NCBI GenBank assembly: GCA_033765305.1
Contig: JANRID010000054.1
Coordinates: forward strand, 1-40,594
DNA from: RDXT01 sp033765305
GTDB taxonomy: Bacteria > Bacteroidota > Bacteroidia > J057
Reading direction: 5' to 3'
DNA: 40,594 nt
Below, one piece after another: positions 15,877-22,744 of the stretch. The notes below the pieces were generated by a model. It was not told where the DNA came from. It searched no databases and saw only the letters and a program-made list of their open reading frames with translations. The translations under genes and the position numbers were made by a program. Numbering within the stretch: the first letter of the stretch is position 1; every line of letters begins with the position of its first letter.

Positions 15877-15984
15877 TCATCCAATAGAGTATACAGCGCG
15901 CTGTGCAGACGGGATTGGCCCCGGCACCGGCAGAAGCCGGAAACGCACAAGGTGGCACAGGGATCCATACACGCCGCGAAGCAT
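15877..15984 (-). CDS. Possible 35-codon leader peptide upstream of chrA
   Basis: An ATG at 15984 begins 3 nt after the -7 element TATCTTTG, in the leaderless arrangement seen elsewhere in this window. The frame (MLRGVYGSLC...) runs 35 codons and stops at 15879-15877, about 9 nt before the intrinsic terminator. The peptide is rich in Leu, Val, Arg and Pro and resembles no known protein. If translated it would cover both a small hairpin (15940-15927) and the strand that can act as antiterminator. The long frame that is in register with chrA (from 15968) is Cys-rich at its start and is an alternative leader. Expression is unproven. Confidence 0.35.
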   Translation of the reverse strand: MLRGVYGSLCHLVRFRLLPVPGPIPSAQRAVYSIG

Positions 15985-15987
15985 GGA

Positions 15988-15995
15988 CAAAGATA
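15988..15995 (-). promoter_or_regulatory. -7 element of the chrA leader transcript
   Basis: TATCTTTG on the minus strand is an exact TAnnTTTG match. No TTTG is found 20-21 bp upstream; instead the spacer holds the palindrome ATTAAA-ATA-TTTAAT (15997-16011), a possible regulator site. Confidence 0.55.
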
Positions 15996-16146
15996 TATTA
16001 AAATATTTAATCTATATACTAGGTAGAGTAAATATTTTTAAAATAAGCACCCTGCCGGTTCGTTTACATGCATGAACGGGCAGCCGCAGGCCAGACGGCA
16101 AATACCCCGGCAGAATCCCCCGATGCGTGAATCCATCCCTTGCAGA

Positions 16147-16196
16147 TTGATCAAGCAATAGATTTTTCCGTACTTTAACGGGTTTATTGCTGATCA
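16147..16196 (+). promoter_or_regulatory. Rrf2 gene promoter framed by an inverted repeat
   Basis: TTG (16147-16149), 21 bp, then TACTTTAA (16171-16178) is a plausible promoter. TGATCAAGCAATA (16148-16160) and TATTGCTGATCA (16185-16196) are inverted copies differing by one base and lie on either side of the -7 element, as expected for an autoregulatory operator. Confidence 0.5.
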
Positions 16197-16206
16197 TCCG
16201 AACCTT

Positions 16207-16668
16207 ATGCTGTCGAAGAAAACCAAATACGCGATCAACGCGCTGGTCTATCTGGCCCGGATTCATCCGGATGGCCCGGTATTGATCAGCCAGATCGCCG
16301 AACAGGAGCATATTCCCAAAAAATTTCTGGAAGGCATCCTGCTCCAGCTTAAAAATGCCGGCATGCTCGGCAGCCGCAAGGGCAAAAGCGGCGGCTACTT
16401 CCTGCTGAAGTCCCCGGATGAGGTGCATATCGCCGAAGTCATCCGCTTGTTCGAAGGGGCCATCGCCCTGCTGCCCTGTGTATCCCACAACCTGTATCAG
16501 CGCTGCGAGGAGTGCCGCGACGAGGCGACCTGCGGCATCAAGCATCTCTTCATGGAGGCGCGTGCCGAAACCGTCAAAGTGCTGAAAGCCGGCACCCTCT
16601 CCGAAATTATCCGCCGGGAGCAGATGCTCAAAGTACAGGCTGCCGCACCCGCAGAGCCGGCGCCCTGA
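16207..16668 (+). CDS. Rrf2-family transcriptional regulator
   Basis: 153 residues. A winged helix-turn-helix typical of Rrf2 (IscR/CymR/NsrR) starts at once: MLSKKTKYAINALVYLAR, ISQIAEQEHIPKKFLEGILLQL, then KGKSGGYFLLKSPDEVHIAEVIRLFEG. C91, C100, C103 and C109 form a cluster (C-x8-C-x2-C-x5-C) after ALLP. Three or four such cysteines bind an Fe-S cluster in IscR/NsrR-like members, so redox, iron or NO sensing is possible. CymR-like members control sulfur assimilation. The divergent chromate transporter is the likely target, and the inverted repeat across its own promoter suggests autoregulation. Convergent with the DinB gene, 3 nt apart. Confidence 0.93.
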   Translation: MLSKKTKYAINALVYLARIHPDGPVLISQIAEQEHIPKKFLEGILLQLKNAGMLGSRKGKSGGYFLLKSPDEVHIAEVIRLFEGAIALLPCVSHNLYQRCEECRDEATCGIKHLFMEARAETVKVLKAGTLSEIIRREQMLKVQAAAPAEPAP

Positions 16669-16671
16669 TCC

Positions 16672-17226
16672 TCAGGCCGGAAACTCCGGCATCTGCTGCA
16701 CGCGCTGTGCCTGCCCCAGGTGGCGTTCCGCATGCGCAGTGAGGATGCCGATGCCGTCGTACAGCGAATAGGTCACAAACGCCGCCGCAGGCGAGGTGAT
16801 CATCGTACGTGCATGGTCCACGCAGTCGGTGTCCTCGATCCTGCGGATCAGCTCCTCCAGATTGGCGGCGAAGGCCTCCACAATGTCGGCCCGGACCGTT
16901 CCATCCGCCGGGGTAAAGGCCGGCACGGTCTTGTGCTTGGCAGGCGAGCGCATCGAGCGCAGCAGCATCCGCCCCCACAAGCCAGGCAGCAGCGGAATCC
17001 GCTCCCAGAAGCTGCGCCGCTTCTGGCCGCAGGCCACCGCATCGAACTGCGGATAGTAGCGCTCGTGCGTCGTGATGAGATGATCCAGGCACTGGCCGAT
17101 GCTCCAGGTGCCCGGCCCGGGCTTCCAGTTGAGCTGCTCCGGGCGGAGTGCGCCGAATGCGCTGCGGGCCTGGCTGCCGGTGTGCCGGAGCGCGGCAATG
17201 GCCTCGTCGAGATAGCGGTTACGCAT
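16672..17226 (-). CDS. DinB-family (DinB_2) putative metal-dependent protein
   Basis: 184 residues, a four-helix-bundle DinB/YfiT-like protein. The signature LNWKPGPGTWSIGQCLDHL (about 32-50) is typical of DinB_2; the metal-binding His triad is probably H49, H165 and H169 (TAHAERH). Such proteins often act as thiol-dependent transferases or hydrolases, but the role here is unknown. The ATG at 17226 overlaps the end of the thioesterase gene by 8 nt; an alternative ATG at 17259 would overlap by 41 nt. It is the last gene of the gcvT run. Confidence 0.88.
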   Translation of the reverse strand: MRNRYLDEAIAALRHTGSQARSAFGALRPEQLNWKPGPGTWSIGQCLDHLITTHERYYPQFDAVACGQKRRSFWERIPLLPGLWGRMLLRSMRSPAKHKTVPAFTPADGTVRADIVEAFAANLEELIRRIEDTDCVDHARTMITSPAAAFVTYSLYDGIGILTAHAERHLGQAQRVQQMPEFPA

Positions 17227-17674
17227 GGGGGATGGATGCGGAAAAACAATCGGCTTCAAACCGGGCGATCTGCCCGGAAAACCCGTCCGGCAGCGGAATT
17301 TTGCAGCCGGCCTGGTGGTCGAAGTTCACGACCCGGCCCCGCGCAATGGCTGCCACCCGCTGATGCCGGGTGCTGGCCAGGTACGTCTCCATCGTGAAGC
17401 GGTCTGCGGCGATCTCCATCACCCGTACCCCCGCCAGGATGGTATCGGGATAGGTGACCGGAAAGATGAATTTGCACGTAATCTCCCCCAGCACCGGCAT
17501 GAGGATGCTTGCGCCTTGCGCCAGCCGGTAGAGATATTCCACCCGGGCGTTTTCGCTCCAGCGCAGATACACCACATTGTTGACGTGATGGTTGGCGTCC
17601 ATGTCGCCCCACTGCACGGGAATGGGGATGCGGACGGGATAGGGCGCCAGGAGCTCGCGCAGGGCATCGGACAT
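17219..17674 (-). CDS. Acyl-CoA thioesterase, 4HBT hotdog family
   Basis: 151 residues, a single hotdog domain expected to hydrolyse acyl-CoA thioesters in the cytoplasm. The 4HBT active-site segment is IPVQWGDMDANHHVNNVVYLRW (about 18-39) with the acidic residues D24/D26 and H30 followed by Asn32, as in YbgC/FcbC-like enzymes. A long helix (SENARVEYLYRL) and strands ITCKFIFPVTYPDTI and RFTMETYLASTRHQRVAAIARGRVVNFD follow. The ATG at 17674 lies 11 nt after the MaoC stop. Together with MaoC it suggests fatty-acid or acyl-CoA handling; the acyl chain preference is not visible. Confidence 0.9.
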   Translation of the reverse strand: MSDALRELLAPYPVRIPIPVQWGDMDANHHVNNVVYLRWSENARVEYLYRLAQGASILMPVLGEITCKFIFPVTYPDTILAGVRVMEIAADRFTMETYLASTRHQRVAAIARGRVVNFDHQAGCKIPLPDGFSGQIARFEADCFSASIPHA

Positions 17675-17685
17675 AGGCAGCGGCG

Positions 17686-18168
17686 TCAGTCGAAGAGGAT
17701 GGAAATGAGCTCTGCGGCGCAGGCAGGCTTGGCGGCGCCTTCGCGCTCGAGGATGCAGGCAAAGGTCACGCGCTGGCCGGCAGGGGCATAGGGCTCGACC
17801 GACTTGAGCGATGCGCGCATGCGCACGCGCGAGCCGGCAGGCACCGGCGAGATAAACCGCACCTGATTGCAGCCGTAGTTGATGCCCATCCGCACGAAAG
17901 GCAGCTCCAGGATCTCGCTCAGCAGGGCCGGCGCGAGCGACAGGGTCAGAAAGCCGTGTGCGATGGTTCCGCCAAAGAGCGTCTCGCGTGCGGCGCGCGC
18001 CGGATCGGTATGAATCCACTGGTGGTCGCCGGTCGCCTCCGCGAAGGCATCGATCTGCGCCTGCGTGACCAGACGCCAGCCGCTTACCCCCAGCTCCTGG
18101 CCGGCAAGCCGGGCCAGCTCGGCAAAGGATCCGAGGACCCTTGGGGAGTTATCCACATGATTATCCAC
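17686..18168 (-). CDS. MaoC-family (R)-specific enoyl-CoA hydratase-like protein
   Basis: 160 residues, a single-domain MaoC dehydratase. The catalytic motif is complete: FAEATGDHQWIHTDPARA gives D48-x4-H53, and FGGTIAHGFLTLSLAP is the second conserved block. Members hydrate trans-2-enoyl-CoA in beta-oxidation or polyhydroxyalkanoate supply, though single-domain forms are functionally diverse. The best start is a GTG at 18168, 11 nt after the gcvT stop; a second GTG at 18156 is possible. Both candidate starts fall inside TTATCCACA repeats (18149-18169), so the first codons may be shaped by that element. Confidence 0.88.
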   Translation of the reverse strand: MDNHVDNSPRVLGSFAELARLAGQELGVSGWRLVTQAQIDAFAEATGDHQWIHTDPARAARETLFGGTIAHGFLTLSLAPALLSEILELPFVRMGINYGCNQVRFISPVPAGSRVRMRASLKSVEPYAPAGQRVTFACILEREGAAKPACAAELISILFD

Positions 18169-18188
18169 AGCCTTTCCACTTATCCCCG
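18149..18188. promoter_or_regulatory. Two perfect DnaA-box sequences and a third near-match
   Basis: TTATCCACA occurs at 18149-18157 and 18161-18169, 12 bp apart and in the same orientation; TTATCCCCG at 18180-18188 is a partial match. They straddle the gcvT stop and MaoC start. The sequence matches the DnaA-box consensus TTATNCACA; binding is inferred. Confidence 0.5.
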
Positions 18189-19271
18189 TTCAATAAAGGG
18201 CGGCTTCACCACTTCTGCCGGGTGGGCCTTGCCCCGGATCAGGATGTCGAGCCGCTGGCCCGGCGCGGCGTATTCCGCTGGCACATAGCCCATTCCGATC
18301 CCCTGCCCCAGCACGGGGCTCATGGAGCCGGACCGCACCGTGCCGAGGGCCTGGCCTTCCAGGGCAATCTCGTAGCCCGCGCGCGGGATGCCTTTCTCCA
18401 GCAGCCGGAATGCGGCCAGCTTGTGCCGCAGGCCGGCGGCCTTGCGCCGGGCGATGGCATCGGAGCCGTTGAAGGCGCCTTTATTCAGCTTCACCACCCA
18501 TCCGAGGCCCGCTTCGAGGGGGGAGGTGGCATCGTCGATGTCGTTGCCGTAGAGCATGTAGCCCATTTCGAGGCGCAGGGTATCGCGTGCGCCGAGGCCG
18601 CAGGGGATCAGGCCCTGGGCCTGGCCGGCGTCGAGCAGGTCATTCCAGACGCGGACGGCATGCTCGCTGTACACAAAAATCTCGAAGGTCCGCTCGCCGG
18701 TGTAGCCGGTGGTGGCGATGAGCGATTTTTCGGCGCCGTGGAAGGTGCCTTTCCAGCATTCGTAGCTTCCCATCGCGGAGAGGTCGATGGAGGCCAGCCG
18801 CTGCACCACCGCTTCGGCGCGGGGGCCGGATACGGCGATGAGGCTCGTCTGCTCCGAGATGTCGATCAGTTCGGCGCCGATACTGCGGTTGCTTTCCTGC
18901 ACCCATTCCCAGTCTTTGGCGATGTTGGCCGCATTGACCACCAGCATGTACTGGTCGTCCCGGATGTGGTACACGATGATATCGTCCACAATGCCGCCTT
19001 CGTGGTTGGGCATGCAGGCGTAATGGGCTTTGCCTTCGGGGAGTTTGGAGGCATCGTTGGAGCTGACGCGCTGCACCAGTTCGAGCGCTTTGGGGCCCCG
19101 GATGATAAACTCGCCCATGTGGGACACATCGAACATGCCGGCGGCCTGGCGGACAGCCATATGCTCCTGCACATCGCCGGTGTAGCGGACCGGCATGTCA
19201 TATCCGGCGAAGGGGATCAGCTTGGCGCCCAGGCGGGCGTGTTCGGGATATAGCGGCGTGCGTTTCTCCAT
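18180..19271 (-). CDS. gcvT: Glycine cleavage system T protein (aminomethyltransferase)
   Basis: 363 residues, the tetrahydrofolate-dependent component that takes the aminomethyl group from lipoylated H protein and releases ammonia and 5,10-methylene-THF. The N-terminus (RTPLYPEHARLGAKLIPFAGYDMPVRY) and the blocks FDVSHMGEF, GGIVDDIIVY, ATTGYTGERTFEIFV, CGLGARDTLRLEMGYMLYGNDID and ITP-like DATSPLEAGLGWVVKL are characteristic, including the folate-binding Asp near FDVSHMGE. Length is normal. No gcvH or gcvP is in the window. It leads a tight minus-strand run of gcvT, MaoC, thioesterase and DinB. TAGCTTCG at 19283-19276 may be its -7, only 4 nt before the ATG. Confidence 0.96.
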   Translation of the reverse strand: MEKRTPLYPEHARLGAKLIPFAGYDMPVRYTGDVQEHMAVRQAAGMFDVSHMGEFIIRGPKALELVQRVSSNDASKLPEGKAHYACMPNHEGGIVDDIIVYHIRDDQYMLVVNAANIAKDWEWVQESNRSIGAELIDISEQTSLIAVSGPRAEAVVQRLASIDLSAMGSYECWKGTFHGAEKSLIATTGYTGERTFEIFVYSEHAVRVWNDLLDAGQAQGLIPCGLGARDTLRLEMGYMLYGNDIDDATSPLEAGLGWVVKLNKGAFNGSDAIARRKAAGLRHKLAAFRLLEKGIPRAGYEIALEGQALGTVRSGSMSPVLGQGIGMGYVPAEYAAPGQRLDILIRGKAHPAEVVKPPFIERG

Positions 19272-19374
19272 GCCGCGAAGCTAGTGATTTTTTCGGGCAA
19301 GCGGCAGTCAATCTGAGCGGCAGACCGGGCGGGACCCGGCCTGGCCGGGGGCGGGCGGCAGACCCGGGGGCGTC

Positions 19375-19410
19375 AAAAAAAAACTCCGGGCGCCTTGTAC
19401 GACCCCGGAG
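19375..19410 (-). terminator. Strong intrinsic terminator with nine T
   Basis: CTCCGGG (19410-19404) and CCCGGAG (19390-19384) form a 7-bp stem with a 13-nt loop, immediately followed on the minus strand by nine T (19383-19375). It ends the candidate small RNA and possibly read-through from the glycosyltransferase genes. Confidence 0.85.
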
Positions 19411-19559
19411 CGTGAAATCAACCCAAAAACACAACCCATGTATTCTTGCAGCAAGCCCTCATGCGAGGACTTCAGCTGTTTTGTTCTCTAATAACCAACA
19501 TTTGGATGCAAAAGTTGCTTGAAGGTCACCTTTGCATGTGGATTTTCTCTGGTTGCATC
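19375..19559 (-). ncRNA. Candidate structured small RNA
   Basis: A free-standing transcription unit of about 185 nt on the minus strand. It begins just after a TATATTTG -7 element. The 5' end forms a long-range stem GATGCAA/TTGCATC (19559-19553 with 19511-19505). A second hairpin at 19478-19449 pairs CAGC and AAGTCCTC with GAGGGCTT and GCTG around a GCAT loop (12 pairs, one G-U, a 2-nt bulge). The third is the terminator. Only tiny ORFs (14 codons or fewer) lie within. I could not match it to 6S, SRP, tmRNA or RNase P RNA. Confidence 0.5.
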
Positions 19560-19561
19560 TG

Positions 19562-19594
19562 CAAATATACAGCCCTTCTCCACGAATTCACACA
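19562..19594 (-). promoter_or_regulatory. Promoter of the candidate small RNA
   Basis: TATATTTG on the minus strand (19569-19562) is an exact TAnnTTTG match; TGTG (19594-19591), one mismatch from TTTG, lies 21 bp upstream. It starts about 75 nt after the glycosyltransferase stop codon. Confidence 0.55.
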
Positions 19595-19644
19595 GGAATC
19601 CCTCAAAATCTTGCATGCGCTGGCGTTTGCCCAAAAAAGATGCA

Positions 19645-21138
19645 TCAGGAGCGCATCAGCGCGTGGCGGAAGCTGATAAGGCCTACAACCGCGAATCCGA
19701 GCATTTCCATCAGCATGAAGGGCATGATGCTGTAGTCCTTGAACCGGAAGCAGAGGACGATTCCGAAGGTAAAGTACAGCATCAGGATCAGTTCGCCATA
19801 TACGGTCGGCTCGACCTTGCGGGTTTTGTACTCGACCTTCTGCCACTTGTCCTTGCGGTTCTGGAGGTTGAACTTCGGGGTGCGGATGAACGGCGTCTTT
19901 TTTCCGAGGTATCCCTGGATGACGGCGATGCTGTTGTGCAGCGAGAGGCCCATCGAGAGGGAGAGGAAGGGGACGAAGTTGAGCAGGAAGCGGCGGAGGG
20001 CGGAGTTGAAGTCGCCTTCGCGGTGGAGGAAGGTCATGAAGTACATGACGCTGAGCGTCACGAAGCTGCCGAGCAGCAGGGCCACCGGGAGGATGAGAAA
20101 ATCCATCCGGCCGGCGAAGACCTCGTGCTTGAGATAGAGCAGCGGCACGCTGGTGGCGCCGAGCAGCAGCACGAGGATGAAGACCGAGCTGCTGAGGAGA
20201 TGCATCGATCCGTGGATCTTGCGGACGAGCGGGGCGTCTGATTTCCAGAGGGTGCGCAGCATCTTGCGGGCAACCTCGGCGCCGCCTTTCATCCAGCGGT
20301 ACTGCTGGGATTTGATGGCGCCCATTTCGGCGGGGAGCTCGGCGGGAGCGCCTACCTCGTCCACGTAGCGGAATTTCCAGCCTTTGAGCTGGGCACGGTA
20401 GCTCAGGTCGAGGTCTTCGGTCAGGGTATCGGACTCCCAGCCGCCGGCATCGAGGATGCACTGCTTGCGCCAGACCCCGGCGGTGCCGTTGAAGTTCATG
20501 TACAGGCCCCCGACGTGGCGGCTGAACTGCTCGACGGTGAAGTGGGCATCCAGGGAGAATGCCTGGGCTTCGGTAAGGAGGGAGTAATCTTGGTTGAGGT
20601 GCTCCCAGCGTGCCTGCACCACCCCGATGCGGGGGTCGGTAAAGTTGGAGAGGGTAGCCCGGAGGAAATTGGGCCGGGGCATGAAGTCGGCGTCGAAAAT
20701 GGCGATGAACTCGCCTTTGGCGAAGTCGAGGCCGTAGCCCAGGGCGCCGGCTTTGAATCCGGTGCGGTTGGGGCGGCGGACCTGCTCGATCTGGAGGCCT
20801 TGGGCCTGCAGCTCAGCGACCTTGCGCGCCACGATGCCCACCGTCTCGTCGGTGGAGTCGTCGAGCACCTGGACCTCGAAGCGGTCGCGGGGGTAATCCA
20901 TCGCAGCCATGCAGTCCAGAAGCCGCTCCGCGACGTACATCTCGTTGTAGAGCGGCAGCTGAATGGTCACAAACGGCAGATTCTCATCTCCGGAAAGGGG
21001 CGGCTCCGAACGGTAGCGTTTCCGGTACCGCAAGAACGTAATGACCAGATGCAGCTGACCGAAGCCATAGATGACCGTCAGGGTCAGCGCGACCAGGTAC
21101 ATCCCTAATACCACGTACTCGAATACTTGCGTCAGCAC
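19645..21138 (-). CDS. Cellulose synthase-like GT2 glycosyltransferase, membrane protein
   Basis: 497 residues, a processive-type family 2 glycosyltransferase. An N-terminal membrane helix (about 8-36) is followed by the GT-A domain with the substrate motifs VLDDSTDE (D93, D94), FDADFMPR (149-154), the catalytic TEDLD (240-244) and the product-binding QQYRW (278-282), i.e. D,D,D,QxxRW. Three or four C-terminal helices follow (about 315-335, 348-372, 380-400, 455-490). This is the CslA/CslC-like layout for a beta-glucan or mannan polymerase; the sugar is unknown. No BcsB/BcsZ-like partner is present. It lies 49 nt after a second GT2 gene and they probably form one operon. Confidence 0.92.
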   Translation of the reverse strand: MLTQVFEYVVLGMYLVALTLTVIYGFGQLHLVITFLRYRKRYRSEPPLSGDENLPFVTIQLPLYNEMYVAERLLDCMAAMDYPRDRFEVQVLDDSTDETVGIVARKVAELQAQGLQIEQVRRPNRTGFKAGALGYGLDFAKGEFIAIFDADFMPRPNFLRATLSNFTDPRIGVVQARWEHLNQDYSLLTEAQAFSLDAHFTVEQFSRHVGGLYMNFNGTAGVWRKQCILDAGGWESDTLTEDLDLSYRAQLKGWKFRYVDEVGAPAELPAEMGAIKSQQYRWMKGGAEVARKMLRTLWKSDAPLVRKIHGSMHLLSSSVFILVLLLGATSVPLLYLKHEVFAGRMDFLILPVALLLGSFVTLSVMYFMTFLHREGDFNSALRRFLLNFVPFLSLSMGLSLHNSIAVIQGYLGKKTPFIRTPKFNLQNRKDKWQKVEYKTRKVEPTVYGELILMLYFTFGIVLCFRFKDYSIMPFMLMEMLGFAVVGLISFRHALMRS

Positions 21139-21187
21139 TGCTGTTACTTAATTGAGGTGACAAATATCGCAAGCAAGCAATGAATCC

Positions 21188-21931
21188 TCACCTGTTTAAC
21201 CGTAGTGTAAAGATCGTCTTCAGAATCTTGTACCCCGCCAGAATCGTGCCTTTCACGGTGCCGGAGACCTTGGAGACTCCGATGCGGCGCCGGTATCTGA
21301 CGGGGACCTCTGTACAGCGAAGGCCGGCCTGTGCGGCCCGCACCTGCATTTCGACGGTCCACCCGTAGGTCTGGTCACGCATGCCGAGTGCGGCCAGACG
21401 GTCGTAGCGGATGGCCCGGAAGGGGCCCAGATCGGTGAACCGCACCCCGTACATCCAGCGGATCAGGGTGGTAGCCAGCCAGTTGCCAAAGACCTGCTGC
21501 GGCTGCATCGCGCCCTGCTCACGCTCGCCCAGCGCACGGGAGCCGATCACCAGATCATACCCTGCTTCCTCGATCGGGCGGATGAGGCTGGGCATGTCCT
21601 GCGGATAATCGGAATAGTCGCCGTCCAGAAATACGACCGTTTCCGGCTTGCGGTCCTCCGGGAGCGACGCCAGATACGCCATGCCCCGCAGGCAGGCATT
21701 GCCGTACCCCCGCCGGGTTTCGCTCAGCACCACCGCACCCGCTTCGGCAGCGCGTGCTTCGGTGTCGTCCGTCGACCCGTTGCTCACCACCACGACCTCC
21801 GCAGCCAGTCCCGCCGGGATGTCCCCGATGACCTTCCGGATCGCTTTCCCTTCATTATACGCAGGAATGATCACGTAGATTCGGGTTGATGGTCGGGCCT
21901 CTGCCTGCCCGTGGCGCTTTGGGTCTGACAT
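21188..21931 (-). CDS. Family 2 glycosyltransferase, DPM/polyprenyl-phosphate type
   Basis: 247 residues, soluble or peripheral. The GT-A core reads YVIIPAYNEGKAIRKVI, VVVVSNGSTDDT, AVVLSETRRGYGNACLRGM, VVFLDGDYSDYPQDM (DxD-like metal site) and DLVIGSRALG, followed by WTVEMQVRAAQAG and CTEVPVRYRRRIGVSKVSGTVKG, typical of dolichol-phosphate mannosyltransferase-like enzymes that load a sugar on a polyprenyl phosphate. It lacks the C-terminal membrane helices of the longer forms. Placed just upstream of the processive glycosyltransferase, it may supply or prime the same polymer. A perfect inverted repeat (21961-21977) lies at its predicted transcription start. Confidence 0.92.
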   Translation of the reverse strand: MSDPKRHGQAEARPSTRIYVIIPAYNEGKAIRKVIGDIPAGLAAEVVVVSNGSTDDTEARAAEAGAVVLSETRRGYGNACLRGMAYLASLPEDRKPETVVFLDGDYSDYPQDMPSLIRPIEEAGYDLVIGSRALGEREQGAMQPQQVFGNWLATTLIRWMYGVRFTDLGPFRAIRYDRLAALGMRDQTYGWTVEMQVRAAQAGLRCTEVPVRYRRRIGVSKVSGTVKGTILAGYKILKTIFTLRLNR

Positions 21932-21960
21932 TCAGGATATCCTCCCCCGGAAAACAATCG

Positions 21961-21977
21961 TTTCGGACTTTCCGAAA
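21961..21977. promoter_or_regulatory. Perfect inverted repeat upstream of the GT2 operon
   Basis: TTTCGGA-CTT-TCCGAAA has 7-bp arms. A -7-like TTATTTG lies at 21991-21985 on the minus strand, so the repeat falls on or just after the expected transcription start. It may be an operator or a 5' hairpin. Confidence 0.45.
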
Positions 21978-22064
21978 TCGGGTGCAAATAACGAAAAAAT
22001 CTTGGATATTCATGGTGCTTTATTACATCGGAGGCGATGATTTTTGCCTGGGTAATACGATTCT

Positions 22065-22721
22065 ATGAAGGATATGCAATCTGAAACGATTACGGTCCCG
22101 GCCGGGATTCCGTTGCCCTGCCTGTGGTGCTCGCCGAAGGCCCCGGCAGCCCTGCTGGTGCTGGCGCACGGCGCAGGTACCCGCCCGGAGCATCCGCTCA
22201 TGGAATCGATCGCCCAGGCCCTGGCCGGTGCCGGCATTGCCACCCTGCGCTATCCATTTCCCTTCGCGCTGCGCGGCGGCGCACCCGACCGCCCGGCCGT
22301 GGCAGTGCCGGCGGTGCAGGCGGTGGTGCGGCATGCCGCCTCCCTCGGCGATGCGCCCCTGCTGGCCGGCGGCCATTCCTTCGGCGGACGCATGACCACC
22401 CTGGCCGCTGCCGAAGGCCTGCCCGTGCGCGGGCTCGTGCTCCTGGGCTTTCCCCTGCATGCCGCCGGCAAGCCCGGTACCGAACGCGCCGCACACCTGC
22501 CCCAAATTCCGCAGCCTATGCTGTTCTGCTCCGGCACCCGCGACGCGCTGGCAGAAGCCTCCCTGCTCTCCGGAGTCGTGGATGCCCTGCCGCAGGCAGC
22601 CCTGCACTGGCTCGAAGGCGCCGATCACCAGTACCGGGGGCCGGGCAAAGCCGGGTATATGGCCGAAATCGCCGGTGCAGTCCGCCAATTTGCAGACCGG
22701 CTGGCAGCTTCCCCCGCATGA
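22065..22721 (+). CDS. Alpha/beta hydrolase (KANL3/Tex30-like, dienelactone hydrolase-related)
   Basis: 218 residues, cytoplasmic. The oxyanion-hole segment LVLAHGAGTRPEHP (31-44) and the nucleophile elbow AGGHSFGGRM with S105 are clear; FCSGTRDAL holds the likely catalytic Asp and EGADHQYRG the His, so the triad is intact. The HGAG plus short length resemble the Tex30/KANL3 hydrolase-like group, for which bacterial substrates are unknown. The first ATG (22065) is used; MQSETI at 22074 is an alternative. It is divergent from the GT2 gene with a 133-nt spacer and is followed after 78 nt by the TlpA-like gene, which has its own promoter. Confidence 0.88.
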   Translation: MKDMQSETITVPAGIPLPCLWCSPKAPAALLVLAHGAGTRPEHPLMESIAQALAGAGIATLRYPFPFALRGGAPDRPAVAVPAVQAVVRHAASLGDAPLLAGGHSFGGRMTTLAAAEGLPVRGLVLLGFPLHAAGKPGTERAAHLPQIPQPMLFCSGTRDALAEASLLSGVVDALPQAALHWLEGADHQYRGPGKAGYMAEIAGAVRQFADRLAASPA

Positions 22722-22744
22722 AGGCGGGCGCGCAGGCGCGCGGA

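Noticed and set aside
15792..15968. N-terminal extension of the chromate transporter to 15968
   Set aside because: The extension is Cys/Arg/His-rich and unlike CHR proteins, and it contains the terminator-like hairpin; treated as leader.
18149..18188. Replication origin
   Set aside because: DnaA boxes are present but there is no AT-rich unwinding region and no dnaA, dnaN or similar gene nearby; kept only as a DnaA-binding candidate.
19411..19560. Small protein-coding genes inside the candidate small RNA
   Set aside because: Only frames of 9-14 codons were found, without a recognisable hydrophobic toxin pattern or conserved start context.
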